Of a stretch of 64,000 nt of DNA, positions 13,101 through 22,800 are shown in pieces. A model generated the notes under the pieces. The model was not told the DNA's origin. It saw nothing but the letters and a program-made list of their open reading frames with translations, and ran no database searches. The DNA comes from Melastoma dodecandrum (lineage: Eukaryota > Streptophyta > Magnoliopsida > Myrtales > Melastomataceae), in contig JARUPY010000538.1 of assembly GCA_029817715.1 (NCBI GenBank), forward strand, positions 8,184,001 through 8,248,000, given 5' to 3'. The translations under genes were made by a program, and so were the position numbers. Numbering within the stretch: the stretch's first letter is position 1; each line of letters starts with the position of its first letter.

Positions 13101-13347
13101 GCTCGACGAAATGACAGAGAACGACGACAGGGGCATCACGATCAAACCATGCACTAAAATACGAGAAAAAGAAAAAAAAAGTCAGGGAAGAATCGAGCGC
13201 CGGGGAAAAAGAAGGAAGGAACAAACTGAATGGTAATTAGGGATTACGTTTAGTTTGAAACGACAAGGAACGGGGGAGACAGGGAGTAGCCGCGAGCCTA
13301 CGAAAGAGCGACGCGGCCGTCGAACTGAAAGCCGGCGTCGAGTTCAT
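10113..13347 (-). CDS. YebC/TACO1-type translational regulator, organelle-targeted
   Basis: Seven exons on the minus strand: 13347-13248, 13153-12975, 12367-12306, 12089-11933, 11799-11522, 10625-10505 and 10205-10113. All have GT/AG borders and keep frame, giving 329 residues and a TGA stop. The first 40 or so residues are rich in Arg, Ser and Ala with no acid (MNSTPAFSSTAASLFRRLAA), a typical mitochondrial presequence. The YebC domain starts at Met82 (MGRRSSKIAGRK) and continues with KLYSRIGKEVISAVKKGG, DVPKDILERNIKRA and YGYGGVSMVVEV, all hallmarks of the family. The acidic DDTDED linker and the C-terminal ELDDVDAVYTDQ-like end are also present. Bacterial YebC and human TACO1 help translation of difficult sequences. 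Plant copies are usually called 'probable transcriptional regulatory protein'. Mitochondrial location is inferred from the N-terminus. Confidence 0.95.
11449..11477. repeat. GA microsatellite in YebC intron
   Basis: A nearly pure GA run in the intron between the exons at 11522-11799 and 10505-10625, about 45 bp downstream of a donor site. Confidence 0.8.
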
Positions 13348-13795
13348 CTCAGAGGGAGGGAGACGGACAACAACTTCGGGTAGTAGTACACTGCAGGTTG
13401 GACTCGATCTTCTCTCGTTCAATATGTTCGACGAAATGCCTCTCTTCCCTCGTTGTGTCTTCAATATGTTGGACGAAATCCCCCCCAACTTCCCAACTTG
13501 AAGGTACTAGTGGCCTGTGAATGAGGAGTTAAGAATTTGCAAAATAATTTGCAAGACTCGTATGATAAAATATAAGTACTCGGCCAATATTTTATTTGTT
13601 ATATAATTTTATCATCAATTTTTTTTTATTTAGATTTTGACTTATGCACGATAAAATTAAAGATCGACCAAAATTAAAATAAAAACAAAAATTAATGACA
13701 AAATTATATAACAAACTAAGTTAATGACAAAAAAGAAAGTTAACTCAAAGTTGATGCCATAAATCGATATTATGCCAACTCGTATCGTTGATAGG

Positions 13796-14258
13796 GTTAG
13801 TTTGTAAAATAATTTGTGAAATATGTCAATTAAACTTAAAATTCATTAAATATTGTCAATAACTCTGAGTTTGGAACTAAGAGTTTATTTTTCAAAGAAC
13901 TATGATTTACAAACTCAAAATTCAAAATGGGCCAAACAAACTCTGAGTTTGGAACTCAGAGTTTAAGACACTTAAAGAGCACCCCTCCATGTCTCTAAGG
14001 AGCCGAAGTTAGATGAAACTATGATTTTCAAACTCAAAGTTTATGGTACTTGAAAAAATGAACTACGAGGTGTCTGATGGTGGTTCTCAGCTCAAAATCT
14101 GAGTTTGAAACTCAGATTTTATGTCCTTTAAGTGAAACTATGAGTTTAGAACTCATAGTACAATGGGAAAACATGAGTTCTAAACTCAGATTTATTGGCA
14201 TTAGTTGACGAATTTTATATTTGATCGACCTATTTCGCAAATTATTTTGCGAACTAAC
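13796..14258. mobile_element. Non-autonomous element with ~50-bp inverted repeats
   Basis: The left end reads GTTAGTTTGTAAAATAATTT and the right end, reverse-complemented, GTTAGTTCGCAAAATAATTT. Similarity continues for about 50 bp. Flanks GTTGATAGG and GTTAATAAGG could be a worn 9-10 bp target duplication, which would fit a Mutator-like MITE. The interior consists of repeated short palindromes of the type GAGTTTGGAACTCAGAGTTT. A solitary related end lies at about 13530-13560 (TTTGCAAAATAATTTGCA), just upstream of the YebC gene. Confidence 0.6.
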
Positions 14259-14762
14259 GTTAATAAGGAACGTTAGAGTGCGACGAAAAGAAATTTTACC
14301 AAATAGAAGCTTTTGAAATTTCGATAATAATATTTAAAAATTTGACTTTACTCGTGAAAGGAGTCGAGCTTTATAATGCTTCGAAAGTTCGACTTTACTT
14401 ATGAAGAAAAGAAGTCGAATAATTCAAAATTTCGAAAATATCTACGCTATTTCACAAATTTCACATTAAACGATAATTACGAACATAACTATATGAAAAT
14501 GAGGATGGGTGCATTGGGTTTGTGATTTTTTAAATAAATTATATATATACGCCAAATTTTTAAAAAGAAAGAATTATTTAAAGTAATGTAATAAAATATA
14601 AGAACGTAAATTTCAAAAAATTTTATGAGCACTCGCAAAATATGTGATCCAATAAGACGTAGAAGTGAAAGTGATTGAACAGTGGACTTCACTTTAATTT
14701 ATAAGATGAACAGTTTACACTAAGGATGCTTTCAGTCCACGAACAGCTATAGATACAGCCTA

Positions 14763-15220
14763 GGAGTTTTGTACGGAAATACGGTTACTTTAAAAAAAAT
14801 TACGAAACACGGTCCGAGTTTCGTAAAACACGGTTTTACCGTCAAAGGGGCACGTTTTACAAAGAGGGCGGGTGTATAATAGGAAGAAGCGGGTTCTCAA
14901 ATCCCGCCCCTATGTGGGATCAATTATGGGCATGAAGGCGGGTTTTGAAAACCTGCCCCTCATAATAAGTGGCGGGTTTTCAAAACCCGCCCTCCCTTAA
15001 CTTGGGACGCCTACTTGGGGTTGAAAACTAGCCCTCCCTTAACTTGGGACGCCTGCTTGGGGACGGGTTTTCCCTTAACTCAGCAAAAGACGAGTTTTGA
15101 AAATCCACCTCTGGGACATTTGGTGCAATTTGTCACCAATGGGATTGAGTTTTTAGCGTCTGACAGGGGGCGGCTTTTGAAAACCTGCCCCTTTAGGAAT
15201 TCTTCAAGGGGCGGGCTTTC
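14763..15220. repeat. Left terminal inverted repeat of the MULE, made of GC-rich palindromes
   Basis: After the AT-rich terminal 80 bp the arm consists of repeated palindromes GGCGGGTTTT...AAAACCCGCC (for example near 14891, 14937, 14970, 15166 and 15208). They are separated by spacers that match the right arm in order. GC content of these modules contrasts sharply with the rest of the window. Confidence 0.8.
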
Positions 15221-15492
15221 AAAACCCGCCCCTTCCTAACATGAAAACCCGCCCCTCCCTGAAATGAAAGTCGGGCTCCCCCTCCGACTTTCATTTTACC
15301 CGAAACCCTAGCCCCCTAAACACCCGATGCCCGATGTCCGTCCCTCCTCCGACGCTCGATTCTGACCCTCTACAGCCCCCCTCCAACACCCCGGCCCCCT
15401 CCGTCCCTCGACGACCCCGTTCCCCCTTCCATTCCATGACCTCCTCCGACACTCCTCCAGGCCCCCCTCCGTCCCTTTTGCTCGTCACGGTA

Positions 15493-15640
15493 ATTACGGA
15501 TTTTGATTGATATTAGGTCAAAATTAGCGATTTTGATTAATATTAGGTCAAAATTATGGATTTTGATTGATATTAGGTCAAAATAGTGTTTTTAGTTGGA
15601 ATTAGGTTAATTTAGTGTTTTTTGTTGAAATTAGGTGAAA
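15493..15640 (+). repeat. Tandem repeat, about five copies of a 30-bp unit
   Basis: The unit reads roughly GATTTTGATTGATATTAGG followed by TCAAAATTA. The first three copies are nearly identical and the last two diverged. It lies between the MULE leader and the transposase start, where a promoter or leader intron would be expected. Confidence 0.75.
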
Positions 15641-15827
15641 TTGATTAATCCTTTTAAAATTGATTGAAATTAGTTTAGATACGATTATGTTGACATTTGA
15701 TGACTAATGGTTTGTTGTTTGATTTTTGTAGGTGATTGGAAGTTAGTATCGGAAATTTAGGAAATTGTAAGTATTATCCTAACTTCCTAAGTATCAATGT
15801 CACGAGTTCATTTGCTGTTGTATAGAA

Positions 15828-16990
15828 ATGGGAAGGTTATCCTATGGTAGTGAAGGAATAGGTTATAATAGGGGTCTAATGAAACGGATAAAAGTGCCTT
15901 TTGATGTCGATTATGTGCAATTTGAAAGGGTAATTGCGAATGCAATGAGATTAAACAAAGGCAGTACGTTGGAAATATGTCATAGATATCTCGTTCCTTC
16001 GTACGGTCCTTCTGGCATTAACTTTGTGCTAGTACCTATTGGTGATGATGAGGACGTGAGATTGTTGTGCGAGTTTGCCATGTCAAATGGTGACCGCATT
16101 CAAGAAGTTTATGTTATATCAGTTTCTGATAATTTTGCATATGAAGATAGACCAGCAAATTCAAGAAGTAAGCGTGGTAGTAACATGCGGGCCGTAAGAG
16201 TTAATGTGGATGAGGGAGGGTTAAATGCCGTGCAAGAAAGATTGGAAAATTTCGAAGTTAGTAGAAATATTCGTAAATTGGTACCGGTGAATGAAGGATG
16301 TAGCAGTTATGATGGTAATGTAGGGAATAAGGAGGATGGTGGTGATGAGAATGATGATGGTAATGATTATGAAGATGATTATGAAGACGGTGATCCGTTT
16401 GAAGATTTAGAACTTGAATTGGGCGATGGAGTTCTAAACGAAACTATATATAGGCGATATGAGAATTATATTGTTGATTCAATAGTGAATTCCAATAATA
16501 ACACCAATACTGATGATGAAATTTTCAACGGTGTTGATTTGGGGAACGACGAAAATGTTAGGAATTTAGGAGTTAATGAGGCCGGTCCTTCTAGGAAGAA
16601 ACGGTTGGAGAAACCTTTACCATTCTATCCAGACAGTGGCGATACTGGAAAGGTAATTTTCGAGGAGGATGACGAACGATCCGGACTCTGTGGTTGAATT
16701 TCATAAAGGGATGCGTATCAAACATAAAAACCATCTTATTCATACGGTGAATACGTTCCATATCAAGAACCATTATAATTACGAAATTGTGGAGTCAGAT
16801 AAGACGACGTGATCTGTGTTTTGTTCTGAGTTTGGATCCGGTTGCAAGTGGAGATTACGCGCGATTCAACGTGCTTGTGATGATGGGTTTGAAATAACTA
16901 TTGTTGGTGAGTCACATACATGTTTAAATGCAGTGCTTTCCCAAGATCATGATCGACTTGACTGTAACTTTATGGTTCCCAACTTCCATA
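15828..16990 (+). pseudogene. MuDR-type MULE transposase, N-terminal part only
   Basis: The 289-codon frame from 15828 begins with the N-terminal domain seen in plant MuDR transposases (IKVPFDVDYVQFERVI, then LVPSYGPSGINFVLVPI). A long Asp/Glu/Asn-rich acidic region follows. After a frameshift near 16675 the MuDR DNA-binding region continues in another frame: FHKGMRI, then a Cys-Lys-Trp-Arg-Leu-Arg segment, then a His-Thr-Cys motif near 16915. A stop at about 16810 interrupts it. The catalytic DDE-type core and SWIM finger that should follow are absent; the sequence passes directly into a PMD gene. Confidence 0.82.
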
Positions 16991-17019
16991 CTTTGAGAGG
17001 GCAGGACAATATAGTTGGG

Positions 17020-18450
17020 GTAGTGCCTGCCTAGCATGGCTATATAGGAGTTTGTGTAAGGCGGCTCACTACAAGGCTTCCCAGAAAGAGGGCCCCCTAA
17101 TATTATTATAGATTTGGGCATGGAATAGATTCCCACATATCGTACCGCTGAGACATCGGAGCCCATTTGTAAGGATGCACCATTGAGCTATCGCTGAGCC
17201 GTTGCGAAGGATGTACGCATGGTTACTACCCATGTTCTTTCTTCGTATAGAGAGGCCTTTGATAGGCAAATCATGAATCAGATAAACTTTACGATTCAAT
17301 AAACCAATTTCATTTCATTATATCGTATGTTTCTCACATAGTCACATTGAAATATGCAGGTTATTTGGCATCCTTATCCGGATGAGTTGATGCCATGCTT
17401 CCAAAGTACTGCCGATCTGGAGAGGCTTTTTGGCCTGCCCAAGTCCCTCTCATTTGCTTCTACATCGTGGAGTGGCATTACCCGGATAGAGTGATCCGTC
17501 AGTTTGGCGATCAATAGCTCGTGCCGGGTCAATACAACACTAGCAAGGCCCTCTATCGCATTGATTTGTGCGGCAAGAATATGAACAACTAGATGGAGAT
17601 CCATCGGGGGTTTGTGGAGCTGTGAGAAGATCGGTTGAACAGGGTCGTGCCACTTGCTTGGGAATCTCATACTAAATACTCCAAATGGTATGCGAAGCTC
17701 ACCCGATGATATATATCGCACACGGGCTCCATGCTTGGCACAATGGTAAGTTGTTTACATTTTCTCATACCATTTTTCTGTTATAACCTATATTCATTTG
17801 TGTCGTACTTATTTGTGGAATAGCTGAGGAATTTTCGAAAGATAAAGCTTCGCTCCGACCAGCCCGAACTCGTGTCTCTTGCCGAGGAGTCGATGCAGAT
17901 GATGAGGGAGTACGCACCGGTGCGATTGTATGGTCGCACCGGCGGATTGGGAGATCAACCTTCCTACGAGTTCATGCCGCCCAATGGTGGACAGCCTATG
18001 GAGGAAGATCATCCTCAAATGGACGATGCGGAAGCGGAAGAGGAAAATGAAGATGAAGAGGTTTAACAGACATATGAGGACCCCGTATTTAACGAGGAGG
18101 GCCATGAAGTGCGATAAGGCATGCTCATCTCGCATGTTACTCACACTGATGCCGATTACAACACACATTACTTCGAGGTTGGGTCCAGTTCGACCCCGGG
18201 AGCTCCGATTAAAAGGGCGAAAGAATTCGGGTAAGTCCACAATAACTTTGATGTTCGATTGAGTTTAACTCCCACAACTCAACTAATATAAGTTTTTCAA
18301 GTACAACCATTCACATCAAGGAGAAGGACTTTCTCAAATTACACAACTGTACCCGGAGGATTCATCGGAGCAACCTCACGTTCTAAAACCCCTTATGCCC
18401 TATGTCAGGAGGAAATCGACTAAGAGTAGGAATTACTAATGTCATAAACG
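17020..18450 (+). pseudogene. Plant mobile domain (PMD) gene of the MULE, truncated
   Basis: Four exon-like pieces on the plus strand. At about 17030-17280 is CLAWLYRSLCKAAHYKASQK followed, after a stop, by IWAWNRFPHI. After a 3' splice-like AG at 17358 comes VIWHPYPDELMPC, then, in a shifted frame, QVPLICFYIVEWHYPDRVIR and a tail ending in an RRYIS-like block, with stops. The piece at 17822-18066 is Glu/Asp-rich at its end (EEENEDEEV). The piece at about 18300-18445 is Arg/Lys-rich. These match the 'aminotransferase-like, plant mobile domain' family (MAIN/MAIL1 relatives), known in plants both as host genes and inside MULEs. The N-terminal half of the domain is missing at the junction with the transposase. 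Confidence 0.8.
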
Positions 18451-18617
18451 TTCGTAGGACTTTCATGTATGATATTGTTCGACTTTTATATTTTGAAACA
18501 AGTATTATTTTGAAATTTCGATTGTTTCGATGTTTGGTTATGGAGTTTGAGATTATTTGGTTTTCTTATTTTACGAAACAAGGGTTTCTAATTCGTTTTT
18601 TTTTATTTGCATTATTT

Positions 18618-18983
18618 CTTCATGGGGCGGGTTTAAAGAATTCCAAAACAAAACCCGCCCCCCATCAGACGCTAAAATACTCAGTCCCTTTGGCGAACAA
18701 ATTTCACCAAGTATCCGGGGGCGGGTTTAACCCGCCCCCCCAAGCAGACGTCCCAAGTTCTAACCCGCCTCTCATTATCTACATGAAGGGCGGAAACCCG
18801 CCCTCATGTCCATCATCGATCCCGCATAGGGGCGGGTTTCGAGAACCGGCTCCTTCCGATTATATAAAACCCGCCTTCTTTGTAATTTGAGGGGGGCGTT
18901 TGATGGTAAAACCGTATTTTACGAAACTCGGACCGTATTTCGTAACTCTTTTTAAAAATTAACCGTATTTCCGTATAAAACTC
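18618..18983. repeat. Right terminal inverted repeat of the MULE
   Basis: Inverted counterpart of 14763-15220 with matching spacers, including the segment around GAATTCTT and TTAGCGTCTGA. It contains its own GGCGGGTTT palindromes near 18624, 18718 and 18832. It is shorter than the left arm because of small deletions. Confidence 0.8.
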
Positions 18984-19065
18984 TACAGTATAGTATAAAG
19001 TTCTTGATAAACCTAGCCATGGGCCGCACCCCCACACAAGACCAAAATGGGTTAAAAACTCTCCT

Positions 19066-19717
19066 CGTTCTTTGTGACCTTTATACGATTTTGCAATTAG
19101 TTTTATAAAATATTTACGAAATACGATTTGTGTTTCCAATATTTTTAAAATACAACTATTGTGACAGGTTTCGAAAGCCTATTTTTTAGTAAAAAAACGA
19201 ATTTTTAAAACACACCGAATGAAATAACCAAGTGGAAGGTCGATTTTGAAAATCGGCCTTCCAATCACTTTTCTTAAAAAAAAAACCTTTCGACCCACCC
19301 CTCACTGAAAATCGGCCTTCCAATCGCTATTCTTAAAAAAAAAAACCTTTCGACCCACACCTCCCTACGCTCCGTCCCGCCTCTTCCACGCTTTACCCTA
19401 TCTTCCCCCACCCCACACTTTTCTATCCCATTTCTGCCCCTGCTCGCCTCTTTCCCTCCCCTCTATTTCCTTCCCCGCCTTTTCCATCCAGTCTTTCCTC
19501 ATGTTTCGTTCTCCTTCCCCATCCATTTTTCTTTAAAATAAAAATAAAAGGTTAAAAGCACGCGGATTTTCTTCCACCTAATTATTTCAATAGCAGGTTT
19601 TAAAATCTCGCCTCTTTTGTAATTTAAAACGAATCCTTTGATTGTAAATTCGTATTTTATAAAATACGAACCATATTTCGTAAATTTTTTTAAAAAATAA
19701 TCGTATTTTCGTACAGA
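19066..19717. mobile_element. Short relative of the MULE, non-coding
   Basis: The right end, reverse-complemented, starts GAGTTCTGTACGAAAATACG, clearly related to the terminus of the 14763-18983 element. The left end is worn (TTTATACGATTTTGCAATTA and following). The inside has a near-perfect palindrome GGAAGGTCGATTTT...CGGCCTTCC and a 59-bp tandem duplication. No coding remnant is seen. No target duplication could be confirmed, so the left border is approximate. Confidence 0.55.
19249..19366. repeat. Tandem duplication, 59-bp unit, two copies
   Basis: Both copies start AAAATCGGCCTTCCAATC and run through a poly-A tract to CCTTTCGACCCAC. They differ at a few positions and in poly-A length. Confidence 0.8.
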
Positions 19718-19841
19718 ACTCAATTGGTTGTTATGTTAGGACCCCAATCCTTGCAGGGAGAAATCCCGGGCAGCTCTGCCACTGCATCGCAAGCTGAGCG
19801 AAACACGTCTCCTGTCCGTTTCTGCATTTGAAAGTGACTTT

Positions 19842-22800
19842 TCATTCTTGGAGAATAGCACGCCCGAGGTTTGTGGCCAGCGCAAGCCTCACAGAGCTCA
19901 CTGCTTGAGAAGGCACATCGGCTTCGACAAACTCAGGTAGTAATCTTGCCAGGGACAACTCTTGGAGCTTGTTTAATAGCAAGTTCGTATTTTCCACGTC
20001 CAGCAAAGGGCGGCCCGGCCAATTCAGCAACGTCAACTGCTCAAAGCATCAGGTGGAAAGATTAATCTAACAAATATGAAGAAAAGATCACATATTATAA
20101 CTCCATAAAAAATATCACCAAAAGCCCGCAGTTATAGGATGCAATATATTGAGAAAGTGTTTCAACTGGACCCAATTTTAAAATAATACACCAAAGGAGC
20201 ACAATGAAATTCACCGAATCATGCAGAAGTGGCAGCCAAAAGCGTTGCGGAGTGGATGGGTTTTTCATTAGCTGCAAAACCAAACGACGGCATTAATACG
20301 AATAACTAATGGAAAGTGTCACTGCATTCAAACTGTTTAGTGATCACTCTAAAATGCAAACTCAACAGAACGAGAAAGTAAAAAGTACATCAGACGTGTC
20401 CCTTACAGAAATAAGAGAATCAACAGCTTTCTTGGCAGCTTCAGTATTTTTCCCATCAGAAATCTGCTTCAGTGACTTCTTGAAATCCCTATACCTGTGT
20501 GCAACTTGAATTTTATTAAATATGGTGTGAAATGGCCAAGATGGTTGGTCAGCAGGCAGGGCAAGAATATTTACTTGTACAGAAATTCGAGACCCCCCGC
20601 ATTCCTAGATTGAGAGCCCAACAACTCAACAAGACCTTCCCATTGCTGAATCAAGCAGAATGGTTTAATACACACAAATGTGTAAAGCACATTCATGACT
20701 ACCCAAACAGGAATTTCCACATGACAAAAGCCAGCCTACTAAAAAAAAAATGTAAAAACAGTGGCAAGACACAAAATACCTTAAAACTTTCATCTGAAAG
20801 TGACTTCCCGACGGAAGCAAACAACTGCTGTGCAATTCTGTTGAGGGTAGCTTCATCACCAGCTTGTTGAAGCCAAAAAACTCCAGCACCTTTCCTTCCA
20901 TGCTTCCAGTGGTACAGTCCAGCAATCTGTGACCAAGAAATGGCCTGGAATTATGTAACTTGCAATCTTGATTGCATCGAAACTTACATGGAAGAAAATT
21001 TGACATGATTAAAAGCAGAAGGATTTGACAATAGAACTATTCGTGATTCTACAGGATAACTCATGCACCTTCATAATACCGGAGCTGACATGATCAAGTT
21101 CATACAGACGGCATATTTCCAGAGTCTGCACCATAAAAACAATAGAATCAATTAGCTAATTGCACAAAAAATTAACAATCTTTTAAACAACTTTAGTAAC
21201 CGAGTAGAAGTAAAGCATTTCTAACAAAACATAAGAAACATGGAAGCGTAACAAATAGATACAGCAGGTTCTTTCGTGAACTAGGTCTAGCTCTAGAACA
21301 AAAAGATAAAACGTTACATAAACCAATTTGAAACAAAAAGTTGATTCCAACACAGCAATATCCCAAGTAACACAATAGTCATAAACAAGTTCAACCAGCA
21401 TATGACGGATGATAGCAAATAGATAACAATACTAAGAAAAGGGAATGCCGAAAATTTAGCAACTAGCCAACTACTAGAAATTACCTTATGCAAATGCCTG
21501 TTAGATCGGAAAGCCTGTTTGTACAACAAAATCTCCAACAAGCCCACTCCCTGCTTGATGCATGACATCAGATAGACAGGTGCAATCTGAATAATGAAAA
21601 AGTCAAGTAAAAATCATAAACTCAGTAAACATTCAAGTACAAATCATAAACTCAGTAAACATTCAAGTAAAAATCATAAACACAGTAAACATAACCAACA
21701 TTAAAGCACTACTTGATATAATAGTATCTGATGGACACCATTTTGCATAATAGTGAACCAAAAGTTCTGAAAAATCATTGACAGAAAATGCAGGCAAACA
21801 AACTAAGTAAACCCTGTTAAGGGTGAAAGGCGATGCGAGGCGACCAGGCCTTGCCCGTCTGAGGCGAGAGGCACTCACCTTTTGAACAAGAGGCGCTAAG
21901 CCTACTTTAAGTCCAACATTTAAGCCAAGCCTACTTTTCTTTCTGGGGTTGCCTCCCAAAAGGGAAAGGACAGACTTAATTATATAATCAACTTAATTTG
22001 GCGGGGATAAGATAGATTTATTTTTAAAAAAACTTAAGAGAACACCAAATAATTATGACAAAGTCAAAAGCTTTCAATAAAGTTGACTCTTATAAAAACA
22101 TCCCCCGACCCCACGAGGTTGACCCTCCTGTGACTCTCGCATGATTCCTTCCCCAATTTCCTTTCCTTTTTAACCATAAAACCCAAACCCCGTTGAGACA
22201 ACGCCCACCCCACCCCCTCCCCCACCCGAGAACAATGTCGTCAGATTTGGCCATCGTTCTCGATCCTCCACCTTCTCCCGATTGCCTCCCTCCACAGCCT
22301 TCCCTCAGATGCCTCAACATCCCTCCTCTCGATCCCCTCTTCTTCTCCTTCCTCCACCCCCCGCCGTTGGCCGCATCTTGCTTGGCAAAAGGCGAGATAA
22401 GGTGACGCCTTATGCCTCGCCTGGAGACAGGGAAGGCGATTTGCCATCGCCTGCCTCGCCTCTAACCTTAGGCGTCGCCTTTTTGCGCCTCCAACAACTA
22501 TGATAAATCCTACCCCAAAAATACCAGGATAGACTTCAATATTTAGTCTTGCAAACAAAGGACCAGAGCCAATTCGTATACAGCATATAAAAGAACAAAA
22601 CCAGCATAATATGAAATTCGATGCCAACATCATGAGCATGTAATAGGAAGACGAATATATGTGCTCCAGCCAGATCCATCACATGACAGAAAAAGACTGC
22701 CAACATAAAACATTAACAGTATATCAATATAAATTCCTTCCAAATGGAAAAACTTCTCTTGGGCTTTAATTGTAAGGAAAATCAGCTCATTTTAGCACAG

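Larger units (their letters stand above)
14763..18983 (+). mobile_element. Mutator-like element with long TIRs carrying transposase and plant mobile domain remnants
   Basis: A 4.2-kb element with terminal inverted repeats of several hundred bp. Its left end GAGTTTTGTACGGAAATACG matches the reverse complement of the right end with few changes. Flanks TACAGCCTA (14754-14762) and TACAGTATA (18984-18992) agree at 7 of 9 positions, fitting the 9-bp duplication made by MULEs. Inside, on the plus strand, are a C-rich leader, a 30-bp tandem repeat, a decayed MuDR-type transposase N-terminus and a decayed PMD gene. The transposase catalytic core is missing, so this copy cannot move itself. Confidence 0.85.
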
